NCBI GenBank assembly: GCA_024072375.1
Contig: CP099617.1
Location: 3,603,001-3,667,000 of the forward strand
Source: Sphingomonadaceae bacterium OTU29LAMAA1
Lineage (GTDB): Bacteria; Pseudomonadota; Alphaproteobacteria; Sphingomonadales; Sphingomonadaceae
DNA: 64,000 nt
Direction: 5' to 3'
The translations under genes were made by a program, and so were the position numbers. The notes beneath the pieces were generated by a model. That model made no database searches. It saw nothing but the letters and a program-made list of their open reading frames with translations, and had not been told where the DNA came from. How positions within the stretch are numbered: position 1 is the stretch's first letter; every line of letters begins with the position of its first letter. Positions 1 to 8,604 of this stretch are shown piece after piece.

Positions 1-810
1 CTGGCTGATGCCACTGGCGGCCGGATTGGTGAATCCGGTGGACAGGGAGCCACCGGGAAGGAATTGCGTGCCCGCGCCGCGGCCCTGCGCGATACCGAAC
101 TTGAAGCCGCCGGTGCTGTCGCGGCTTTGCAGGTTGACGCCGACGTTCTTGGCGAAGCCGCGGCTGACCTCTGCGACGCGGACCTGCAGATTGACCTGGA
201 GCGGCGTGGCGGTGCGCAGGCGCGAGAGCACCTTGGTCGCGTCACCGACATAGGCTTGCACGAGGCGCTCCGCCTCGGCCGCATCGCCGGGGCCGGCGAC
301 GGTGCCGGTGAGCAGGACGAGGCCGTTCATCGGCGTCGCGGTCAGCTGCGCATCGGGCATCGCCAGTTGCAGCATCGCGCCGATCGAATCGATGTTCTGG
401 CCGACGCGGACGGTGGTCGCATAGACGACCGCGCCGCCCTTTGCGGTGGCGGAGATGGTCGTCTCGCCGGTCTTCCTGCCGAAGATGTACAGCTGGGTCG
501 GCGACCGGACCTGCACGTCGGCGACAGTTTCGTCGGCGATGAACACGTCGCTCATCGGGCGCGACAGCGTGACGAGGCGACCACGACCAGTGTTTACCTG
601 GACGATCGACGACGTGCTGACGCTGCCCGAACGGGTGGCGGCGCGGATGGCGCTGCCGGTCCGGGCATCGGCCATGCCGACCGGCATCGCCGTCGTCGCG
701 ACCAGCGCGATGGACAGCGGCAGGGCCAGCGCGGCGATGCCGCCGTGCGTCGCGCGCTTCGATGGCGCATCGGCCACGGGCCCGCGCGATGTCCGCAAGA
801 TGGTGCGCAT
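1..810 (-). CDS. cpaC: Flp/Tad pilus secretin CpaC (RcpA), N-terminal part, truncated by window edge
   Basis: This is the first ~270 residues of the outer-membrane secretin of a Flp/Tad pilus, the pore through which the pilus leaves the cell. It starts at the ATG at 810, one base after the cpaB stop, with a basic N-terminus and hydrophobic signal (ALALPLSIALVATTAMP). It continues into the pilus/BON-type N-terminal domain with IVQVNTGRGRLVTLSRP and VADVQVRSPTQLYIFGRKTGET, typical of the CpaC/RcpA N-domain. A BON-like stretch follows (LTGTVAGPGDAAEAERLV), then the start of the secretin domain (VNLQVRVAEVSRGFAKNVGV). The C-terminal secretin core lies beyond position 1. The order cpaA-cpaB-cpaC is the usual one in Tad clusters. 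Confidence 0.9.
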   Translation of the reverse strand, partial: MRTILRTSRGPVADAPSKRATHGGIAALALPLSIALVATTAMPVGMADARTGSAIRAATRSGSVSTSSIVQVNTGRGRLVTLSRPMSDVFIADETVADVQVRSPTQLYIFGRKTGETTISATAKGGAVVYATTVRVGQNIDSIGAMLQLAMPDAQLTATPMNGLVLLTGTVAGPGDAAEAERLVQAYVGDATKVLSRLRTATPLQVNLQVRVAEVSRGFAKNVGVNLQSRDSTGGFKFGIAQGRGAGTQFLPGGSLSTGFTNPAASGISQ

Positions 811-811
811 C

Positions 812-1849
812 TTAATTCTTCCCCCCGACCGGAACGACGGTCACTGTGTTGCCGCGCGCGACGCGCACGACGGGTCCCTGGATCACCGGAGCGGTGCCGC
901 CGCCGGCGGGTGCCACGCCCGACGTCATCGACGACGTGCCGTCCGACGGGCCGCTGGCCCTGGCTGGCACCGAGCTGCGCTGGAAACGCGATACGTCGGC
1001 GCCGGTGGCGTAGGTGGTGCCGCCGGTCTGCGGCTGGCTGGCGATACGAACCATCATCGCCTTTTCGGCTTTCGGATCGCCGTCCGGTACCTTCACGGCA
1101 CCGCTGACGATGGCTTCTTCCAGCTCGCTCGAATTGTCGGCGAGCGCACGCAGCGACAGCGATAGTTCGCCGATCGTGCGGGCGACCGCGACCTGCTCCG
1201 CCATCTTGGGCGTCGCTTCGAGCGTGACGGTCGAGAAGGTGCTGACGCGGGTCTTGCCGTCTTCGCCCGCGACATTGTCGGTGCGCTGGTCGGTAGCGAG
1301 CACGCGGACATTGCGCATGATCGTTTCGGACACCTTGAGCGGCTGGCCATCGCCGCCGCCGTTGACGGTCTGCGTCAGGACGAGATCGATGCGATCGCCC
1401 GGGAAGACGAAGCCGGCGACCGCGGCCTGGCTGGACACGCTGACGGTGACCGCGCGCATGCCCGGCCCGAGTGCCGCCGCGAGGAAGCCCCGGTCGCCGG
1501 GCGAGACGAGCGCACCCTTGGTGACCGGCTGGCCGGCGGTGATCGCGCTGCGAACCACCGTGCCCTGCAATTTGGACAGGTCGGTCCCGGTGCGCAGGTA
1601 ATAGGCGCCGTCGACCAGTTCCTTGGGCCACGGCTGGAACTTCAGCGCGGTGGCATCCAGGATGGTACCGATCGGCAGGGCGCGGGTGGCGACCAGCACT
1701 TCAGGGCCCATCGGCACCGCTGCGACGGGCTGACCCATCGCGGCGGCTTCCGGTGCGGCAGACCCTGCGATGAGGGTGCGGGCGAAGAATGCCGTGATGC
1801 CGGCAACGAACAACGCGCCCACCAGCAAAACGATCTTGCGACTATCCAT
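812..1849 (-). CDS. cpaB: Flp pilus assembly protein CpaB (RcpC)
   Basis: A 345-residue periplasmic, inner-membrane-anchored pilus assembly protein that is thought to couple the CpaC secretin to the envelope. The N-terminus MDSRKIVLLVGALFVAGITA is a single membrane anchor. An SAF domain lies at about residues 48-115 (VLVATRALPIGTIL, then GDRGFLAAALGPGMRAVTV), followed by the RcpC/CpaB domain (FVFPGDRIDLVLTQTV). The C-terminus ends VVPVGGKN with TAA at 812-814, and cpaC begins one base later, so the two are translationally linked. The length is usual for alphaproteobacterial CpaB. The ribosome binding site is weak. Confidence 0.92.
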   Translation of the reverse strand: MDSRKIVLLVGALFVAGITAFFARTLIAGSAAPEAAAMGQPVAAVPMGPEVLVATRALPIGTILDATALKFQPWPKELVDGAYYLRTGTDLSKLQGTVVRSAITAGQPVTKGALVSPGDRGFLAAALGPGMRAVTVSVSSQAAVAGFVFPGDRIDLVLTQTVNGGGDGQPLKVSETIMRNVRVLATDQRTDNVAGEDGKTRVSTFSTVTLEATPKMAEQVAVARTIGELSLSLRALADNSSELEEAIVSGAVKVPDGDPKAEKAMMVRIASQPQTGGTTYATGADVSRFQRSSVPARASGPSDGTSSMTSGVAPAGGGTAPVIQGPVVRVARGNTVTVVPVGGKN

Positions 1850-1911
1850 GTCTCATCGGGCCTTTCAGCGCACCGGTGGTTGATCCGGCGGTAATCATTG
1901 GGTCGGAGTGG

Positions 1912-2385
1912 TTAAAATCCGGTTCGCGACATCGCGGGCGGCAGTGCGAGGAGGGCGGCGGCAGCGATCGCGACGCCGTACGGCACCTCGACCGTGCCGA
2001 TTCGGCGTTGCCAGCGACGCTCGATCATCATGACCAGCGTGATCGCCCCGCCGAGCACCGACATGACCATCAGCATGTTCACCAGCCCGCCCAACGGCAG
2101 CCACAGCGACAGCGCCGCGATCATCTTGACGTCGCCGCCGCCCATCCAGCCGCAGGCGAAGGCGCCGACGAACGCGGCGAAGACGATGCCGGCGACGAGC
2201 ACCTGCACGCCGACGTCACCCCAGCCGAGGCCCATCGCCCACCACCACACCGGCGCGAGCAACGCGATCGCCGCGTTCTTGGTATTGGCGATCTCGCGGG
2301 TGCGCGCATCCTCGATCCCTGCTGCCAACAGCAGCGCGCCGAGAACGACGACCAGCGTCACGACCAGAAGATTGTCCCACCCCAT
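1912..2385 (-). CDS. cpaA: Prepilin peptidase CpaA (A24 family, short form)
   Basis: An integral-membrane aspartyl protease that removes the leader from Flp pilins. The 157-residue protein has several hydrophobic segments and the two catalytic aspartates of the A24 family: D26 in GIEDARTREI and D85 in GGGDVK. It lacks the N-terminal methyltransferase-type domain of PilD, as CpaA proteins do. The ATG at 2385 is chosen because the membrane segment starts directly after it. The open frame extends further upstream, but that stretch is antisense to the neighbouring hydrolase. It sits 62 bp upstream of cpaB. No flp pilin gene is seen between it and the divergent hydrolase gene, so the pilin must be elsewhere. 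Confidence 0.85.
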   Translation of the reverse strand: MGWDNLLVVTLVVVLGALLLAAGIEDARTREIANTKNAAIALLAPVWWWAMGLGWGDVGVQVLVAGIVFAAFVGAFACGWMGGGDVKMIAALSLWLPLGGLVNMLMVMSVLGGAITLVMMIERRWQRRIGTVEVPYGVAIAAAALLALPPAMSRTGF

Positions 2386-2437
2386 CGGACGCAACAGGTA
2401 GACGGGATGGCTTGCGAAAACGTAACCACGACCAAAG

Positions 2438-3376
2438 ATGACCGATCCGACCGCCTTGCGCCGAGAGATGGCGGCCGATTCCCGCCTGTCAGAATGGATC
2501 GCGCCGGATGGCTGGCGGCATCGCCGGTTCGATTGGGACCATTCCGATTCGCGCGGGCGTATCCTGGTGCAGGGCGGCCGCGCCGACGTAATCGAGAAGT
2601 ATCTGGAGACGATCGCGCACCTGCATGATCGCGGCTGGTTGGTAACCGCATTCGACTGGCGGGGGCAGGGCGGTTCGGGACGGCTGGGCGCCGATCCGCA
2701 CGTCGGCCATGCGGCAAGCTTCGATCCGTGGATCGCCGACCTCGGCGCGTTCTGGCAGGGGTGGCGGACCGAGGGGAAGGGGCCTGCGATACTGCTGGCC
2801 CATTCGATGGGCGGGCACATCGCGTTGCGGGCCATGCTGGACGGCATGATCGATCCGGATGCCGCCATTCTGATCGCGCCGATGATCGGCGTGAAATCGC
2901 CGGTGGGGGCCGGTGCGGGGCTGCGGGTGGCGCGAATGATGACCCGGATAGGCGATCCGGCCCGCGCGGCATGGGCGGTGCGCCACGACGCACGATCCGC
3001 CGGACATCGCCAGCAACTGCTGACGCATTCGGTCGAACGCTACGATGACGAGGCCTATTGGTATGGACGCGATCCGTCGCTGCTGCTCGGCCCGCCGAGC
3101 TGGGCCTGGGTGCTGGAGGCGTTCGCGTCCGGCGCTCGGTTGCAGGCCGATCCGCGGTTGGCGAGCCTCGCAGTGCCGATCCTGATGCTGGTCGCCGAAG
3201 CCGACGGTCTGGTCGATGCGCCGGCTGCGATCCGGCTCGCGGCGAAGCTGCCCGACGTCGAACTGGTGCGATTCGGCCGCGAATCGGCGCATGAGATCCT
3301 GCGCGAGGGTGACGCGGTGAGGCTGCGCGCCTACGACGCGATCGATCGTTTCCTTGATGAGCGTACCCGCCGATGA
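2438..3376 (+). CDS. Alpha/beta hydrolase, lysophospholipase (PldB-type)
   Basis: A 312-residue serine hydrolase of the lysophospholipase L2/monoglyceride lipase group, probably cytoplasmic because no signal peptide is present. The nucleophile elbow is AHSMGGH with Ser123. The other triad members are readable as Asp256 (EADGLVD) and His285 (ESAHEI). The strand-turn DWRGQGGSGR before the elbow is typical of the family. Its stop overlaps the next ORF by 4 bp (ATGA), so the hydrolase and the FAD oxidoreductase form a translationally coupled pair. Only 52 bp separate its start from the divergent cpaA. The substrate cannot be told from sequence. Confidence 0.85.
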   Translation: MTDPTALRREMAADSRLSEWIAPDGWRHRRFDWDHSDSRGRILVQGGRADVIEKYLETIAHLHDRGWLVTAFDWRGQGGSGRLGADPHVGHAASFDPWIADLGAFWQGWRTEGKGPAILLAHSMGGHIALRAMLDGMIDPDAAILIAPMIGVKSPVGAGAGLRVARMMTRIGDPARAAWAVRHDARSAGHRQQLLTHSVERYDDEAYWYGRDPSLLLGPPSWAWVLEAFASGARLQADPRLASLAVPILMLVAEADGLVDAPAAIRLAAKLPDVELVRFGRESAHEILREGDAVRLRAYDAIDRFLDERTRR

Positions 3377-4461
3377 TCCATGATATCGCCATCGTCGGTG
3401 CCGGCATCGCCGGTGCCAGCCTTGCCGCCGCGGTTGCGCCGCATGCGCGCGTGCTATTGCTGGAGGCGGAGGATCAAGCGGGATATCACGCCACCGGCCG
3501 CTCCGCCGCCTTCTGGTCCGAAACCTATGGCGGGCCGGGTATCCAGCCACTGACCAGCGCATCCCAAGCGCCGTTGCGCGATGGCGGATTTCTGGAGCCG
3601 CTGGGCTCTCTACACATTGGCCGGGCGCGAGATGCTGCCCGGATCGACGCCTTTCTGTCCGCCTTCGCAGGCACGTCGGTGCCATTGTCGCGAGTCGATC
3701 CTGCCGAGCACATCCCGGGCCTGCGGCCCGAATGGTCGCTCGGCGTGTTCGAGCCCAGCTGCGCCTATATCGACGTGGCGGCATTGCATGCGCATTATCT
3801 GACGGAGGTGCGGCGCGCCGGCGGGACGATCGCGACGCGGGCGGGGTTGCGGACGGCGGAGCGGGCGGGCGGCGTGTGGACGATCGCGACCGAGTCGCAG
3901 GATTTCAGCGCGACGTTACTGGTGAATGCCGCAGGGGCATGGGCCGATCCGGTCGCCGTGCGGGCCGGGGCGGCGCCGCTCGGGATCCAGCCCTATCGTC
4001 GGACGATCGCGCAAATCCGGACCGATCCCCCGGCATCCACGGCGATGCCGCATGTCGCCGACATATCCGGCAATTTCTACTTCAAGCCCGAATCGGGCGG
4101 CAGGCTGTGGCTCAGCCCGCACGACGAGACGCCGGTCGATGCGTGCGATGCGGCGCCGGAGGAGCTGGACGTGGCGATCGCGATCGACCGGTTCGAGGGC
4201 GTGGTCGACTGGCGGGTCGCCGCGGTGGAGCGCAGCTGGGCAGGCCTGCGCAGCTTCGCGCCCGATCGATTGCCGGTGTACGGGTTCGATGCCGCGGTGC
4301 CGGGATTCTTCTGGTGTGCCGGGCAGGGTGGCTTCGGCATCCAGACCGCGCCCGCGGGCGCCGCGGTGGCGGCTAGCCTGCTGCTGGAGCGGCCGCTGCC
4401 CGCGGGTCACGAGCGTATCGATCCGCAGCGGTACGGCCCGGCACGGTTCGGGCAGGATTAG
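3373..4461 (+). CDS. FAD-dependent oxidoreductase, DadA/glycine-oxidase type
   Basis: A 362-residue flavoprotein of the DAO superfamily. The N-terminal dinucleotide fold is clear: IVGAGIAGASLAAAV, with the acidic end of strand beta2 in LLLEAEDQ. Next comes GYHATGRSAAFWSE, a region conserved in D-amino-acid dehydrogenase-like proteins. The second FAD motif is LLVNAAGAWADPVA, and the C-terminal GFFWCAGQGGFGIQTAPA is the usual substrate/FAD-closing segment. It probably oxidises an amine or D-amino acid; the substrate is not determined. Its start overlaps the upstream hydrolase stop by 4 bp. Confidence 0.85.
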   Translation: MIHDIAIVGAGIAGASLAAAVAPHARVLLLEAEDQAGYHATGRSAAFWSETYGGPGIQPLTSASQAPLRDGGFLEPLGSLHIGRARDAARIDAFLSAFAGTSVPLSRVDPAEHIPGLRPEWSLGVFEPSCAYIDVAALHAHYLTEVRRAGGTIATRAGLRTAERAGGVWTIATESQDFSATLLVNAAGAWADPVAVRAGAAPLGIQPYRRTIAQIRTDPPASTAMPHVADISGNFYFKPESGGRLWLSPHDETPVDACDAAPEELDVAIAIDRFEGVVDWRVAAVERSWAGLRSFAPDRLPVYGFDAAVPGFFWCAGQGGFGIQTAPAGAAVAASLLLERPLPAGHERIDPQRYGPARFGQD

Positions 4462-4519
4462 GCTGGCGCACGCCGGCGATGTTGTTAACCTGCGTCAATC
4501 GCACGAGAAGGAGCAGGGC

Positions 4520-4693
4520 ATGGCGCACAAGTTCGTGATCGAGAAGAACAAGGCCGGCGATTACGTCGCCAAGTTCAAGCACAACAGCGAGTTGATCTGG
4601 TGGACGGAGGGCTATGAGAGCCGTGCGTCCGCTCGCAATGCGATCGCGTCGATCCTGAAGAACGGGCCGGAGGCACCGGTCGAGGAGGAGTGA
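4520..4693 (+). CDS. DUF1508 (YegP-like) small protein
   Basis: A 57-residue protein with one DUF1508 repeat: KFVIEKNKAGDYVAKFKHN, then ELIWWTEGYESRASARNAI. E. coli YegP has two such repeats; single-repeat forms are common in proteobacteria. The function is unknown. The start is the ATG at 4520, with GAGAAGGAG about 7 bases upstream. The C-terminus is acidic (EAPVEEE). It lies 58 bp after the FAD oxidoreductase, probably with its own promoter. Confidence 0.85.
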   Translation: MAHKFVIEKNKAGDYVAKFKHNSELIWWTEGYESRASARNAIASILKNGPEAPVEEE

Positions 4694-4801
4694 TGTCGCG
4701 GGCGTGAGCCTGGGCTGAACGAGGCCTGTTCCTACGTCACCCCGGAACACGTCCGATGTGAAGCGGGCGGCGGGGCTGAACGACCGGTATCCAGCGTGTT
4801 T

Positions 4802-5284
4802 TCAGGCCGTGGCGCGCCCGGCGCCTGTTGCAGCCTGGCCGGCGGTCACCGCGGCATCGCTCGCCAGTTTGTCGACGCGTTCGTTGTCGGCGTTGCCGGC
4901 GTGGCCTTTGACCCAGATCCACTCGATGTCATGTTTCTGCGTCTCGGCGAACAGCGCCTGCCACAATTCGACGTTCTTTACCGGTTTCTTGTCCGCGGTG
5001 CGCCAGCCATTCTTTTGCCAGCCGTGGATCCAGCGGGTGAGGCCATCCATGACGTATTTGCTGTCGGTGGACAGCTTCACCTTGCACGGCCGCGTCAGGA
5101 TACGCAGCGCCTGAATCGCCGCGGTCAGCTCCATGCGGTTGTTGGTGGTCAGCGTCGCGCCGCCCGACAGCTCCTTTTCATGGGAACCGAAGCGGAGCAG
5201 CGCGCCCCAGCCGCCGGGGCCGGGATTGCCCTTGCACGCGCCATCGGTGGCGATTTCCACCAGCTGCGGAGCGGGGTCGGTCAT
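4802..5284 (-). CDS. rnhA: Ribonuclease HI
   Basis: A 160-residue RNase H that cleaves the RNA strand of RNA/DNA hybrids. The full catalytic set is present: D14 ([10 protein letters not shown]), E52 (NRMELTAAI), D74 (STDSKYV), H128 (VKGHAGN) and D138 (ERVDKLA). All are shifted by four from the E. coli numbering. The chosen start at 5284 overlaps the thrB stop by 4 bp (ATGA). A longer open frame exists upstream but lies inside thrB. The C-terminal tail after residue 145 is Ala/Gly-rich and not conserved. It is the third gene of the ispH-thrB-rnhA operon. Confidence 0.96.
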   Translation of the reverse strand: MTDPAPQLVEIATDGACKGNPGPGGWGALLRFGSHEKELSGGATLTTNNRMELTAAIQALRILTRPCKVKLSTDSKYVMDGLTRWIHGWQKNGWRTADKKPVKNVELWQALFAETQKHDIEWIWVKGHAGNADNERVDKLASDAAVTAGQAATGAGRATA

Positions 5285-6234
5285 GCGAATGTCTCCGGAT
5301 GCACGTCGTACCAGTCGAGGCGGCGCAGATAGGCGAGGGGGTCCTTGCGCGTCACAAGTGCATCGGCGGGGGTGTTGAGCCAGTCCCACGCACGGGTGAG
5401 CAGGAAGCGGATGCACGCGCCCTTTGCCAGGACCGGCAGCGCCGCGCGCTCGGCATCGGACAAGCCGAACGCCTGCGCGTAACCGGTGAGCAGTGCAGGG
5501 CCGACGCCGTCGAGCGGTGCGCCGGGCGGATCGAAGGCCCAGGAGGTGTGCATGACTGCGACGTCATAGGCGCGCAGATCGCGGCAGGCGAAGTAGAAAT
5601 CGATGAGTCCCGTCACCTGTGCGCCGAGCGTCAGGACGTTGTCGGGGAACAGGTCGGCATGGATGACGCTGGCGGGAAGGTCGTGCGGCCATTCCGTCTC
5701 GACCGCGGCGAGCGCGGCGTCGACGCGCGCGAACAGGCCGGGTGCAATCCGGTCGAGGTCACTGCCGCAGCGCTCCAGCAACGGCCGCCAGTTGGCGATG
5801 CCAAGGCTGTTGGCGCGAGTGCCGCGGAAGTCGGCGACGGCGGCGTGCAGATCGCCGAGCGCGGCGCCGGCGGTGGCGGCCTGTTCCGGCGTAGGCTGGG
5901 TCAGCGAGACGCCGTTGAGGAAGCGGATGAGGCAGGCCGGGCGGCCCTCCAGCTGCTGGATCGCAATGCCGTCCCGGTCCTTGATCGCCGGGGGCACGGG
6001 CAGGCCACGGGCGGCGCAATGGTCGAGCAGATCGAGGAAGAAGGGGAGGTCGCCGGCATCGACGCGCTTTTCGTAGAGCGTCAGGATGAAGCGGTTCGTC
6101 GTCGTATCGACCAGATAATTGCTGTTCTCGACCCCTTCCGCGATGCCTTTCGCGGAAACGAGTTCGCCGACGTCGTCGTAACGGCGGAGGAAGGCGGTCA
6201 GCGCTTCGGCGGACACCTGTGTGTAGACGGCCAT
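5281..6234 (-). CDS. thrB: Homoserine kinase (APH-fold, ThrB type II)
   Basis: A 317-residue homoserine kinase of the aminoglycoside-phosphotransferase fold, as found in alphaproteobacteria and pseudomonads rather than the GHMP-type E. coli ThrB. It phosphorylates homoserine in threonine biosynthesis. The N-terminus [20 protein letters not shown] is characteristic. [15 protein letters not shown] is the nucleotide-binding region, the catalytic loop is [10 protein letters not shown], and the metal-binding segment is DFYFACRD. The ATG at 6234 is preferred over an upstream in-frame ATG whose extension is encoded by a palindromic intergenic repeat (6274-6357). It overlaps rnhA by 4 bp and follows ispH by 140 bp. 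Confidence 0.95.
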   Translation of the reverse strand: MAVYTQVSAEALTAFLRRYDDVGELVSAKGIAEGVENSNYLVDTTTNRFILTLYEKRVDAGDLPFFLDLLDHCAARGLPVPPAIKDRDGIAIQQLEGRPACLIRFLNGVSLTQPTPEQAATAGAALGDLHAAVADFRGTRANSLGIANWRPLLERCGSDLDRIAPGLFARVDAALAAVETEWPHDLPASVIHADLFPDNVLTLGAQVTGLIDFYFACRDLRAYDVAVMHTSWAFDPPGAPLDGVGPALLTGYAQAFGLSDAERAALPVLAKGACIRFLLTRAWDWLNTPADALVTRKDPLAYLRRLDWYDVHPETFA

Positions 6235-6273
6235 CGTGTCCTCTCCCCGATTATTCCGGGCATCGCCCCTATT

Positions 6274-6357
6274 CGTCATTCCCGCGCAGGCGGCGGCCGA
6301 CACATCGCTTCTATCGAGGCCGGAGGGATTATGGATCCCCGCCTGCGCGGGCATGAC
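6274..6357. repeat. Inverted pair of palindromic intergenic repeats (GTCAT-CCCGCGNAGGCGG type)
   Basis: Two copies of a roughly 20-25 bp element face each other between ispH and thrB: cgtcattcccgcgcaggcgg at 6274-6293 and its inverse at 6333-6357. Each half is itself nearly palindromic, so a long hairpin can form. The same family recurs at 8162-8269 and 16602-16883. It lies inside the ispH-thrB operon, where it could affect mRNA stability or attenuate. Confidence 0.85.
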
Positions 6358-6374
6358 CAAGCTGGCGTTTGGTT

Positions 6375-7346
6375 CTAGGCCGCCGCTTCCAGCCCGCGCG
6401 GGAGCTTGAAGGCGATCGTTTCGCGCGTCGTTTCTTCCTCACGCTCGGACACCGTGAAGCGGGTGGCGAGCAGGTCGACCAGTTCGCGGACCAGCAGTTC
6501 GGGGGCTGAGGCGCCGGCGGTGATGCCGAGCGTGCCGACGCCGTCGAGGAACGCCCAGTCGATGTCGGCGGCGCGCTGGATCAGGCGTGCGGGGATGCCT
6601 TCGCGTTCGGCGACCTCGACCAGCCGTACGGAGTTGGACGAATTGGGCGCGCCGATGACCAGCATCGCGTCGCACGCGGCGGCGATCGCCTTCACCGCCG
6701 CCTGACGATTGGAGGTGGCGTAGCAGATGTCTTCGCCACGCGGCGGCTGCATGTTGGGAAAGCGGCGCTGCAACGTCGCGACGACCGCAGCGGTGTCGTC
6801 GACCGACAGCGTCGTCTGGGTCAGGAAGGCTAGGTTGTCGGGATCGGGCGGCGTGAAGGCTTCGGCGTCAGCGACGGTCTCGATCAGCGACATCGCGCCC
6901 TCGGGCACCTGGCCGAAGGTGCCGACAACCTCGGGGTGTCCTTCGTGACCGATGAAGACGATGTGGCGTCCCGCGGCGACAAGGCGCTCGGCCTGACGGT
7001 GCACCTTCGATACCAAGGGGCAGGTAGCGTCGAGATAGTCGAGGCCGCGGTTCTGCGCCGCTGCGGGCACCGACTTCGGTACGCCGTGTGCAGAGAAGAC
7101 GACGGGGGCGCCGTCGGGCACCTGATCCAGTTCCTCGACGAAGATCGCGCCCTGCGCCTTCAGCGTGTCGACGACGAACTTGTTGTGGACGATCTCGTGC
7201 CGGACATAGACGGGAGCGCCGTGCTTTTCGATCGCGAGTTCGACGATGCGGATCGCGCGATCGACGCCGGCGCAAAAGCCGCGGGGTGCTGCGATCAGCA
7301 GCTCGAGGGCCGGCTTGCCGCCGGCCACGCTTGGAAGAGAAGCCAT
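6375..7346 (-). CDS. ispH: 4-hydroxy-3-methylbut-2-enyl diphosphate reductase
   Basis: This iron-sulfur enzyme performs the last step of the MEP isoprenoid pathway, giving IPP and DMAPP. The 323-residue protein has the three cluster cysteines at C25 ([11 protein letters not shown]), C109 ([11 protein letters not shown]) and C208 (ICYATSNRQ). The active-site segment is [12 protein letters not shown]. The start is ATG 7346, preceded by an AAAGG-type site; the first 18 codons of the longer open frame are not needed. It is the first gene of the ispH-thrB-rnhA operon, an order conserved in many alphaproteobacteria. Confidence 0.96.
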   Translation of the reverse strand: MASLPSVAGGKPALELLIAAPRGFCAGVDRAIRIVELAIEKHGAPVYVRHEIVHNKFVVDTLKAQGAIFVEELDQVPDGAPVVFSAHGVPKSVPAAAQNRGLDYLDATCPLVSKVHRQAERLVAAGRHIVFIGHEGHPEVVGTFGQVPEGAMSLIETVADAEAFTPPDPDNLAFLTQTTLSVDDTAAVVATLQRRFPNMQPPRGEDICYATSNRQAAVKAIAAACDAMLVIGAPNSSNSVRLVEVAEREGIPARLIQRAADIDWAFLDGVGTLGITAGASAPELLVRELVDLLATRFTVSEREEETTRETIAFKLPRGLEAAA

Positions 7347-7491
7347 GATGCGGCCTTTCCTACGCGATTGGGTGAACGCGCGGAAGTACGCGATTGCTTG
7401 CACCCGCTAAAGGCGGTTCCTATGGTGCGCGCCGCACCGCCGGGGCCGTCCGGCGACGCACCATGCCCGCTCGACAAAGGTACGCGTCTCC

Positions 7492-8127
7492 GTGAAAACT
7501 CCGCTTCTCGGCCTCACCGCCCTCGGCCTGATCCTCTCCGGATGCGCCGGCAAGGGCGAGATCGTGGAAGGCGGCATCACCGCCGTGCGCTCCGCCTGCC
7601 CGACCGTGGGTGTTGCGGCGGGAACCGGCGACATCACGTTGTTCGACCCTGTCACCAGCCAGGACGCGAGCGCGATCGACATGGTGGCCAGCATGACCAA
7701 CGTGCGCGGCGCGTGCAACGACGCCGGCGACCAGATCGCGACCGCGGTGACGTTCGACGTGCTCGCCCGCCGCACCCGTACCGACGCCCCGCGCGATGTC
7801 GTGCTGCCTTATTATATCGCGATCGTGCGTGGCGGCAGCGCGGTGACGGCGAAGCGCAAGGGACAGATCGCGATCCACTTCGATGCCGGGCAGGCGCGCG
7901 CGCAGGCAAGCGGCACGGCCTCGACGCAGATCGCGCGCAGTGCGGCGACGTTGCCGGAGGAGGTGCGCGAGCAGCTGACCCGCAAGCGCAAGGCGGGTGA
8001 CGAGGATGCCGCGACCGATCCGCTGGCACGGCCCGAGGTGCGGTCCGCGGTGCTGCGCGCGACGTTCGAGGCGCTGGTGGGGTTCCAGCTGACCGACGAA
8101 CAGCTGAAGTATAACGCACAGCGTTGA
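7492..8127 (+). CDS. Putative lipoprotein of unknown function
   Basis: A 211-residue protein starting with GTG at 7492 and carrying a lipoprotein signal: KTPLLGLTALGLILSGCAGK, with lipobox LSGC and the acylated Cys at position 18. The mature part contains VDMVASMTNVRGACNDAGDQIATAVTF-like extracellular beta-rich sequence and an Arg/Lys-rich second half (REQLTRKRKAGDED). I do not recognise a domain with confidence. It is divergent from ispH and is followed by palindromic repeats, then the glycine riboswitch, so it is probably monocistronic. Confidence 0.75.
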   Translation: MKTPLLGLTALGLILSGCAGKGEIVEGGITAVRSACPTVGVAAGTGDITLFDPVTSQDASAIDMVASMTNVRGACNDAGDQIATAVTFDVLARRTRTDAPRDVVLPYYIAIVRGGSAVTAKRKGQIAIHFDAGQARAQASGTASTQIARSAATLPEEVREQLTRKRKAGDEDAATDPLARPEVRSAVLRATFEALVGFQLTDEQLKYNAQR

Positions 8128-8161
8128 CGCTGGGCCGGGGGGTCGGCTTTCGGTCCATGAT

Positions 8162-8269
8162 CCGTCATCCCGGCGAACGCCGGGACCAATGGCGGGGATG
8201 CAGGCGCGGTACGTGCACTGCCATCAGCCGTGTGCGTCCATGGGTTCCGGCGTTCGCCGGGATGACGGG
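8162..8269. repeat. Inverted pair of palindromic repeats (GTCATCCCGGCGAACGCCGGG type)
   Basis: Two inverted copies flank about 45 bp. The left copy (8162-8192) reads gtcatcccggcgaacgccgg and then gaccaatgg. The right copy (8238-8269) is its inverse, ending cgccgggatgacgg. They follow the lipoprotein gene and precede the glycine riboswitch, and could act as a bidirectional terminator or mRNA-stabilising hairpin. An almost identical pair lies at 16781-16881. Confidence 0.85.
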
Positions 8270-8349
8270 TCGCGGGGCTGCTTTCTCGATTGACTAACCC
8301 CCCTCGCGCCGCCACAGCTTGGCCCGTCGATGCCGGGCAACCGGCATGG

Positions 8350-8543
8350 GCACGCGCGGGAGAGAGCCTCTTCACAAGGAGGCCGCCGAAGGAGCAACCA
8401 CCCCGGAATCTCTCAGGCACAACGGACCGCGCGGGCCTCATCGACACTCTGGAAAGCGTTCCTTCGAGGAGCCACCGAAGGGGTAAGCCCGATGCCGCAA
8501 GGCAAAGGGTCAAAGCTCTCAGGTTACCGTGACAGAGGGGGTA
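8350..8543 (+). promoter_or_regulatory. Tandem (two-aptamer) glycine riboswitch
   Basis: This leader of the glycine cleavage operon has the hallmark repeated glycine-aptamer motifs. Aptamer 1 (about 8352-8432) contains GCGGGAGAGA, GGCCGCCGAAGGAGCAA and AATCTCTCAGGCA. Aptamer 2 (about 8447-8541) contains CTCTGGAAAG, GCCACCGAAGGGGTAA, CTCTCAGGTTACCGTGACAGAGGGG. The CCGAAGG-GCAA and CUCUCAGG boxes are the conserved core of the glycine riboswitch class. The ATG of gcvT lies about 62 bp downstream. In known cases glycine binding turns expression on, allowing glycine to be used for one-carbon units and energy. The mode here (transcriptional or translational) is not clear, as no strong terminator is visible. 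Confidence 0.93.
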
Positions 8544-8604
8544 TGACGGATCGAATGGAGCCCGCGGCTGCTATTCGGTCGCGTGCCTTTTATGGAGACG
8601 GTTG

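Noticed and set aside
64-1631. Long frames on the plus and alternate strands across cpaB and cpaC
   Set aside because: The CpaB and CpaC proteins read clearly on the minus strand; the others lack any recognisable motif.
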